NCBI GenBank assembly: GCA_003118195.1
Contig: BEXV01000263.1
Coordinates: 161,683-225,682, forward strand
Direction: 5' to 3'
From: Hemicentrotus pulcherrimus
Taxonomy: Eukaryota > Echinodermata > Echinoidea > Camarodonta > Strongylocentrotidae
DNA length: 64,000 bases
Of the stretch, positions 30,101 to 39,900 are shown in pieces (position 1 is the stretch's first letter; every line of letters begins with the position of its first letter). The position numbers were made by a program, and so were the translations under genes. The notes under the pieces were generated by a model that worked only from the letters and a program-made list of their open reading frames with translations, had not been told where the DNA came from and searched no databases.

Positions 30101-33100
30101 ATCTACTAGAGCAACATACAAGGATTCTCTTGTAGGTTCCAATAAATTACATGATTGTTAGTCCTCCGAAAGAATTTGGTGTATGTACACACTGAATCTT
30201 CATTAAGTAAAGTCTCAATAGGTAGTAGGAAATACTTGGAATTAAATATTCACAAATATGATATCTGCAATGTCAAAACCAAACTGACCATTTTCTTTCA
30301 TTTTATTTGTAGATGTCTTGAGATCATTATCCATGAGAAGATGTTAAAGATGAAGAGAGCCTTGCATGATATATCAACTATAGAACGAGCTGTTAACTCA
30401 GCCTCACTGCATTTAACAGATCTACGTAACTCATTGGTAAGTACATAATCATCATTTGTACTTTGTAGTGTCATTGTTTTATTTGTTTTATTCCGTCAAT
30501 TTAATTCTTGGTATTTAGTGTAAAATTATTTTTAATAAACATCTATTTTCATGTTATCGGTAGATAGCTTTTTGAGACATATTTCATATATATATCTTAC
30601 AGACGCCTACATGTACACTTGAACAATATATACAAATTTAATTTGAGAAAATGCTTATTTATATATGTATAAATATGTAAGATTAAAGAGATATGGAAGA
30701 GAAAAAATTGTTTTTAATATTAGTCATGTATAAATGATATGTAATGAAGTGATAAATAGTGATATAATAGAGAATGATTTAGTAATAGTGTAAAGAACAT
30801 TGTGTTTTGTATATTTTAACTGATACATGAGAATGGTTATCTAGTTTGGTAGGAATTTTGCGGTAAAAGGGATCGTTTAACAAAGTTAAATCTGAGGTAC
30901 ACAGCTCTACGTGTTATCAGTGTCTATGATATGTTGTAATATTGAAGCCCTACAAAAATCGTGCTTCAAAATGATCAAGAAGTACCTCAAAAAAGTAAAG
31001 ATCTTTGAGTGACCGGCTTTANNNNNNNNNNNNNNNNNNNNNNNNNNNNNNNNNNNNNNNNNNNNNNNNNNNNNNNNNNNNNNNNNNNNNNNNNNNNNNN
31101 NNNNNNNNNNNNNNNNNNNNNNNNNNNNNNNNNNNNNNNNNNNNNNNNNNNNNNNNNNNNNNNNNNNNNNNNNNNNNNNNNNNNNNNNNNNNNNNNNNNN
31201 NNNNNNNNNNNNNNNNNNNNNNNNNNNNNNNNNNNNNNNNNNNNNNNNNNNNNNNNNNNNNNNNNNNNNNNNNNNNNNNNNNNNNNNNNNNNNNNNNNNN
31301 NNNNNNNNNNNNNNNNNNNNNNNNNNNNNNNNNNNNNNNNNNNNNNNNNNNNNNNNNNNNNNNNNNNNNNNNNNNNNNNNNNNNNNNNNNNNNNNNNNNN
31401 NNNNNNNNNNNNNNNNNNNNNNNNNNNNNNNNNNNNNNNNNNNNNNNNNNNNNNNNNNNNNNNNNNNNNNNNNNNNNNNNNNNNNNNNNNNNNNNNNNNN
31501 NNNNNNNNNNNNNNNNNNNNNNNNNNNNNNNNNNNNNNNNNNNNNNNNNNNNNNNNNNNNNNNNNNNNNNNNNNNNNNNNNNNNNNNNNNNNNNNNNNNN
31601 NNNNNNNNNNNNNNNNNNNNNNNNNNNNNNNNNNNNNNNNNNNNNNNNNNNNNNNNNNNNNNNNNNNNNNNNNNNNNNNNNNNNNNNNNNNNNNNNNNNN
31701 NNNNNNNNNNNNNNNNNNNNNNNNNNNNNNNNNNNNNNNNNNNNNNNNNNNNNNNNNNNNNNNNNNNNNNNNNNNNNNNNNNNNNNNNNNNNNNNNNNNN
31801 NNNNNNNNNNNNNNNNNNNNNNNNNNNNNNNNNNNNNNNNNNNNNNNNNNNNNNNNNNNNNNNNNNNNNNNNNNNNNNNNNNNNNNNNNNNNNNNNNNNN
31901 NNNNNNNNNNNNNNNNNNNNNNNNNNNNNNNNNNNNNNNNNNNNNNNNNNNNNNNNNNNNNNNNNNNNNNNNNNNNNNGGGGGGGGGGGGTAACAAAGAG
32001 AAATTGGAGATTGATTGAATGAAGTATATGGATCTTTAGTCTCTTTTCAATGGAACAATATTGTGTCATTCTTTGATCAACATTGTTATGTAGATGTGGA
32101 CCTACCTGATAAGAATGTTTCCTTTTCCTGGCTTTGTATAAATTATTGCCCATCCTGCCTGGTTCATCTGATTTGTACTGATAAAAATTACAGGATTTTG
32201 CCTGACTTCAGGCCCACCATCTTTCAATCTTAGTCTCTTTCAGCTTTTCAGGCTTCATTACATGGGACTCTGAAACGATCTGGATCCCTTTTCCAGCTAA
32301 TTGGGTAAAGGCTAGTTGAATTCCTAGTTGGTCTTATCAATTGATTCATCTTCTGCCTAATTTATGTAATACTAGCAATGATGTACTTGTATGATTCTAC
32401 ATGGTGAGGGGATGTTGAAAATAGAATTGACAAATTATCTCTATACTTACATGTACATGTTATAGCTACATGTATGTATTTCATAATTGCTATTCTAATG
32501 CCAATTAGAATTGTCCCCTGTAACTGAAAAAGTTCTTCAGACCTTTGCCCCCTCTACAGCTGCAAAACTCCTCACCCAATGCCCTATATATGACCATGCC
32601 AGCCAAAATACATGTACTTCCTCTTTGCACGACGTGAATTCAAGTTTCCCTCCCTAATAAGGAAGTTTAAAAAAAGTTAAGGTAGAATCGCCTCGTGCAC
32701 AGAGGCGGCACTATCGCACGCTGGACCGTGCGTCATTTGTATAAATATTACCCCAATTGGATAAACACTAAAACATTTTCATGCACCAATTCCAAAAGAG
32801 GTGGAGGCCTTGCTCTGTTGTATAGATCTGGTCTAACAGTCCGATTTCCTGAGTGTAATACTAACCAAAAGTTGTACAAGGTTTTTTTTCAGCCAAAATC
32901 GTCATTTCAACATGCTCTTTGTCACTCTAATGAAGGAAATAGGTGTTTGTCCAGCTGTTATTTCTTAGGAAGAAAAACTTGTAGCTACCCTCTATGTCAT
33001 CATAGTGAAAAAATAATTAGATATGAGGCTTAGTAGGCTTGTACTGTGGTATATACAATTTCAGAATTGTCTTGTTATCATTGTATCTCTTACTTGCCAG

Positions 33101-33890
33101 TCTTTTCCAGCTTTGTTCATTTAAGGAGAGCTGAAGAGTTTAATGAGATCACTCTAAGTTAAGACACTACCATTAAAGCACAGTTTCTTAACTAGCACTT
33201 GCAAGTTTTCTGGTTTGCAAAGGCCATGAATATAATTATATTTCCAGGTTTTCACAATAGTATGACATGCACACACATGGCAGCCAATACATACATGTAT
33301 GTAAATGTATCTATGGACAGGTACGTTTTACCCTTATAAAAAAGAAAATGTTATTAATATTTTGCAAATTGGATCAATAAACTATTGTTTGTAGAGAGAT
33401 ATTGATATATCTACAGTATGTAAGCCCTGTATTCTTTTGGGATTCTATTCAGCCCTTCCAATGGAAAGAAATAATTCAACAATAATATGAAACAATGGCT
33501 TTTGAATTGAAAGTGCAGATATTTAGAATACTGATATCAAATGATGGAGAATTTACTCAATTAATACCATAGATATTGATGAAATATTTTTAATTCATAG
33601 TCATAGAGTTGCAGTATTTCTGTCTTGAGTGATAATTGTGTGAAATTAGACCTGTATTAATCTATTAGATCAGAAGAAGTTACTTCAATTACTTTGTTCA
33701 TTAATACACATGCACCCTTTTTTATACTGGAATAACCAACCGAATTCCCAAAACAGTTACAGACAGAAAGCACTTCAGAATTCAGGAAAGTCGAATAAGA
33801 CAGCAATGTACAATCAGTCACGTGCCACAACATGATCGTGATTACACAAACACCTCTGTACTCCAGATTTGCTGGCGCATGTTCCTCCAT

Positions 33891-33925
<35 letters not shown>

Positions 33926-36900
33926 GCCCCTCTCCCTTTCTCTCTTGTACCAGCCTAGATCTCTCAAGTACCGATATTGAAAACTGGAGGAAAACAAATG
34001 ATTGAAATCAAACTTAACACAACAAACTGCCAAAATATTTCAACGATACTAATGGAAGAAGAAATAAAACTTGAAGGTATTACAAAGTTNATAGTTCATA
34101 ATGCTACATAATTTGCAGAATTTATCAATCCATTGAAATGAATAGCTAAATTAGAGATGGTTTTAGCATTTCAGTTGTTGAGTATTTCAGGCCTGATAAA
34201 CACGTGATTTATATAAGTTTCTCAATTTTTTATTTTTTCCAGATTTTTTTCTCCTGATTTTCTCCTGATTTCCCCTTATTTTCGCTATTCTTCCCCTATA
34301 TTTCCCAATTTTCTTACTCAAAAAAGGGGAATGTTGTTAGATTCCCCCCGAATCCTCTTTTTTTTTTACTCAAGGGGGGCGTGGTTGAGAAGGAAAGTTT
34401 TAGTGCTCACTATAATCTCTGTTGTCTAGCTCCCTCTCGATATTGAAAACAGGAGGAAAAAAATGATTGAAATCAAACAAACTGCCAAAATATTTCAGTC
34501 CCCCTCGAGACTGATATTTCTTTAGCTTTAAAACAATTTTTCTTCCTTACAATCGTCCAATTTGCTATTCCTGGTTGGAAATTATATATCAGAACTGCAT
34601 ATTCTGAGATTGTTATGGTCGCAGCTACCATGGCCATAGGCGCTTTTTGAAATATTTGAAATTTTAGCCGGGGTAAATTTTGATTATTAAATTTCTCGAA
34701 AGCAGAAGTGTTTTAGGGGGCTAAATTTTATAATGCTTATATAATCCTACCATAGGGGCATCCAAATATATCAACATTTTAAAGAATTACTATCCATCCA
34801 ATTTTCCAAATTTCCCAAAACTTTGCATCTCCTTTAAAAGAACACCGACTGACTTGTAAAACAAACAAGAAACACTTCATACTTGCAAACGTGTGCTTGT
34901 TTGTTGGGAATGAGGCATGCCTGTGGAGTCATCATTTTGCTATACCGGTAAATTGGGATTGGAGAGTTGGAGCAGATCACCCTCGCATTCACTGAATAAC
35001 TTATCCATACACGTTTTCGACAGGGAAAAAGATGAATTGGATAAAATATTCATAAGCTCATCTGTACTTCCTGGTACAGCTGCTACCACGTGGAGACTAG
35101 TGAACAACTGAAATTTATGATCATGGCAATTATGAAGATAAGAGGTACAGAGGGACGATCTATCTTTTCAATGTCCATAAAAAAGTAGGGTAGATATTGC
35201 ATTGCCCTGATTTTTAGAAGGATAACCTTTTGTTTCAAATTTGTTCAATTATTGCATTATGATCTGGAAATCAGACATAAGTTAGGGTTCTTGCAAAAGC
35301 TGTAGGGGCTGTGATCAAGATTTTAAGCATGCGATACGGCTGGGAAAGGTGTCTGAGGGCTGCGGGGCAGTTATGCTAAGCCTAGGGACAACATGTACAT
35401 GTTGTACATCTAAATGCGTAAATCATATTTCTGCAACTTACGAACAAGTTCGAGATTCAGTGCCTTTAATAGTGGACAAATTTCACTCGGTTCAGTCAAG
35501 ATCGACTTACCAAAGGTTGGCTATGATTCCATAGATAGAGGTGCCGTGGTCGAGTGGTTAAGTTGCCGGACTGCAAGACATTGATCTACATTTACCACAC
35601 TCAACCCAGGTGATGTAAATGGGTACCCGGCAGGAATTAATTAAAGCCGGGGTAGTGATAGTGATTATAATAAGCGCTATGTTGTATTATTTTATTATTT
35701 GATATAAAGGAAAGACATGCATTGTTCAGTTAGCAAAAATAACAAGTTGTCAGACAGGTTGTATTGTGGAACAGACTTCCCAAGTACTGTGATACATATC
35801 AGGCCGGTTAACATCAAGACATCCAATATATGCATCTCCTCAAAAGAGCACAAATTTCTTGCATGAAATTTATTCCTTGAAAATTGAAATCCGTTTGGCA
35901 GAGGACCTTGCATGTATATCCTTTTTAACTGCATGTTTACACAATATCTATTTTAGCCAAGTTTTCTTAAATGTTATGAAAGTGCAGATACGGTACATTG
36001 TAAACTCTGGAATATGTGTTAAGTGTGAACGATGCTGTGTGAATTGCTTTTGTTTATCAGTGGTCAGGGTATGTGTCTAAAATAGAGAAAACTGTCATTT
36101 CCTTGTTAGCACATCAACAAAAGAAAGGGGCATAACATGAAATGGTAGTGGATGTAGGCAGAGGGGAAAGATGATCCGATCCAAACTGGGACGGAAAAAT
36201 GAAGAATCATCAAATGGAAACATGTTTTAACTTTTAGATTCATTTGACATGAAGTTGGTACAAGCTTTTTTTACATGTATTAAATAGATGAGTACATGGG
36301 GGAAAGATAATGAAGAGGAGAAGAAAAGGGAAAGGGAGGGAGGGAGGGGTATAGAGAGAAGGGGTGGAAGGTGAGATGGAGGGAAAGAGAGAAGAAGAAA
36401 GAAACTGAAAGAAAGAGATTAGAACATAGAATGAAAGAGATTAAAGGAAGAGGGGCAAGGAGAGAAAGGAATGGTTTGAAGCTCTCTCTATTCTATTCCA
36501 ATGAACAGCAAAGATTTTCTATGGATGTTGCTCTTAGGATGGAAGGGGGATGCGCCCATGTCCCTGTATTTTGGTATCCCTCAATATGAGTAATGACAAT
36601 ACTGTGAATTAAATACAGGCTCTACCTTGCATGTAGGCGTTTAATACTGCTACCAGTTGATGCACCAACAACAGGAAAAGGATGTGTGCACTATCATAAT
36701 GTGATATAGGACCTAACCAATGACAGAAAGAAAATGTACAAATAGTTGATCATGTGACCTTCACTCTAGGAAGGATGTGTTATGCGTGAGAGAGGAAATA
36801 TCTAGTAGGACAAGGTGTTTAGGAGACAGTATTCCATATGATTATAAAGTGTAGGTTCATCAGTGATAGATATAGCAGTGGTAGTAGAGAGTGGGTGGCT

Positions 36901-39900
36901 GATCTACCATATATCTCACTGTGCTTGGTGTCACTGCTGTTTGGAAGCATTCTACACTATCCATCATGTAATATGTAGTGGATGATTTCAGATGTGAGGA
37001 GCTCTTCTTTGCTTGTTCTCCGTATATGTTTGTCTGTGTCTCTCTGTTTCTATCTGAGCCTCATGTTGGAATGATTATCTTTTTATGCATGGGTGATAAT
37101 GATCTTGGAATATATCATGCTCATCAATGATTTCACTCATGTCACATTAAATGGATAAAGGAGATAAATGGAAATTTTACAGCGTGTTGTTTCTCTATCG
37201 CTTTGGCTCTACAAGTGAATTGATACGCTTGTGTATGCTTTCTTCCTGTATAACTTGAAATGGAATGGGTAAAAAGCGAATCATCTATGTCTTGGTGCTT
37301 AATGTTTTGAGGTTGCAATCAATTAAGCAGTGTCCAATTTCTTTACATTGATCAAGTGCAGTATTAAAAGAGACTGGATCGATCTATAACCATGGGTTCT
37401 TCTGGTAGTAAATACAAAAAATCTTCCAAGAAGTCAAGTGCAACGGTCACTAAGGAGGTCAACAACCAGGTCACTGAGGAGGTCAACAACCAGGTCAACG
37501 GCAAGGTTGAAGAGAAGGTCAATGAACATATCAACAATTGTGAGGAGATCTATGAACCTGATAATGAGAAGACAGACACAAAGGCCCTCAAAAAGGCCCA
37601 AAACAAAGGTGGCAATCGAAAGATGAACAAAGGCAATAAATGTAAACAACGCCAACAAACTAAACATTATGGTTCTACGCATTCTATCCCTCCCCCCTCT
37701 CCTGAAACACAGATCAAAGCTCCTGTAGACTCATCAGCTGATTCAGGTCATCCGCCCTCAACAGACTCTGTAGCAGCTCAGAGTATAAACTCATCAGAGG
37801 GAAGTCATGAGCTAGAGAATGCACTCACAGAACAAATGAGGACATTAGAAAGAGAAAAGTAAGTTATATTTCTTTTTGGATTATTTGTATAAGTATAATT
37901 TACATATACAAATAATTTTCTTTGTGTTATTATTAAAATGTGTTTAACTTGATAATAATATTCTCACCATTCACCAAGTCATTTTGCAATTATTACATAA
38001 ATTTATATGTCACTTTTTTCATTAAATGGTAAAAAACCCTACTACCTTTGCAATACACATGTAACAACATGTTGAGGAGCACCCTTTCATTTACATACAA
38101 TTAAATCACTGATGCACAATTAATTCAGATAATGATAATGGTTGATGGACTTTGAAATAAAAAATACAATTTGATTATGTTACTGTCTTGTTGGGCAACC
38201 TTTCGCCCCTTTTTCGGCCGGCATTTGTTGTGTAAGCATATCTTGATAAATAGACTGGAAAACTCTAAATTACTATGGCTGGTAGCCTATCTTTATTGTT
38301 GTTTAAGTGAAGCTTGTTACAAGATATTTGAAGATACTAAACTTACTCTTGGTGTAGGAGGAGGCGGAGTAGTGGTAATCAGATAGTTGGTCTAACTCTC
38401 ATGACTATCGTCATGCCCATGGGTTCAAGTCCAGTGCTGAGCAGACAAAAATGCAAAAGTGATTGTCGCCGAGTAGTTTGTACACTTGCCCCTTCCCCCT
38501 GTTATCAATGTAGGCTCAGGTTCAGGGAAAACACTGTGTTCCCAGGACAGAACTTTAACTGGAGGCCCTGTGTGAAGGAGAGTCACACCCTGTGCACGTT
38601 ATTAAGCTACACTTACAGGGCGTGCATACACAACTGGTAATCTCTGGGATGGGCTGCATAACCCTTTGAAGATTAACTTAAGGACAAATCAAGACAAATT
38701 TTCTTGAACAGAACTGTTAGTTAATAAGTAATCCCCAAAATTGCATATTCAATGATTTCAAGTTATTTCCTCATGTCTTCTAAAGAGATATAAATTATTC
38801 CTTTTGCAGTGAAAATGCAATTGTTATAAATTATTATTAGAGAAAAATCACACTATTGATTCAATCCCTATTTTTTTAGAATTTCGAATTAGCCACCACT
38901 TTATATTGATTTGAAATAATTTTCATCATCTCCAGACCACTGTTATCTGACTGATTGCCAAAGGGTCTTTCTGAGTGGCACTGATTATGAAAAGGAAATA
39001 TGTCAAGTCCTTTTCATTTGGAAATGGAAGTGACCCATGGTGGCTGTACTTTCCCAATGACAATCGTTATCAAAGTCCAGATAATCCCTGATATATAATG
39101 GCTTCTTTGATCCATAATTAAAGTAGAATGAAGCTTTTAACCTTTGTACTTTATGACAACCCATGGAAAATGAGGTTTTCCTCAGCCCTCTCTCTGACTT
39201 CTCCTTGGTCAAGGAGGACAAGGTCTGTTGCCCGGTAACGGCATGGTACTTGGACAGGACCAAGAGTTTTCGTAAAGAAGACAAGCTCTTCCTCCTTACC
39301 CAAGAACCTTTCTTTTTCAAGATATTGGTCTTGAAGATTTTTTGAGGGCCGCCTTTCACTTCTTTTTATCTCGGGGACGTTTCTTTATCTCGGGTTCATT
39401 TCTTCTGAGGAGTTACTGTTCATGACTTCGTTCTTGAGAGCGGCATTGTCTGCCACTTATCGTCATTAATCCCCTTCCACTTGGGACATGCCACCCGTTA
39501 TTATATGTGCTGGTCTAGCAATAATAGGTAGACCCATTGATTCATTGTGGTAGATCATAAAATTTATTTAATTATTTACTATATAAATCTATGTACCTAT
39601 GTCCCTACCTCCATCCCCTCTCCTTACCCAGCAACATGTCTTAAGTGTTGTCTTAGGCGCTGTTAAAGAGGATGATGGCAGGCGTGCATTTGCTAACCCT
39701 TGAAAGGCAATGTACTAATGAAATGTAAGGGTCTCTCACACCTAGTCAATGCTATAGCCGTACATGGTGTTGATAGGAAATCCTGAAGCAGATTAGTAGA
39801 CCAAGTTTAGGCCAAGGTTTTAGAAAAATGCAAAGTTTGCACAAAATCCAGCCATAATCAGGAGGCTTAAGAAGGGGGAAAAACAAAGGCTATAATTTAT

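Larger units (their letters stand above)
30437..37370 (+). other. Myo9 intron w (about 6.9 kb, with gap)
   Basis: AT-rich sequence to the 957-N gap, then mixed repeats: a LINE endonuclease scrap (32770-32860), a (TC)n tract, a duplicated block (33965-34040 and 34437-34497), a TTAA-type element end (about 34540-34840) and a SINE (35538-35700). GA-rich low complexity lies at 36310-36470. Exon phases on either side are compatible without an exon in the gap, but one could be hidden there. Confidence 0.6.

Noticed and set aside
30987..32153. Long ORFs across the gap
   Set aside because: They consist almost entirely of N and are not evidence of coding.
37434..37682. Minus-strand hydrophobic ORF (82 codons) opposite Myo9 exon x
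   Set aside because: It is the antisense of the Lys/Asn/Val repeat of the Myo9 exon, which by itself produces a hydrophobic reading. The sense frame has better evidence.
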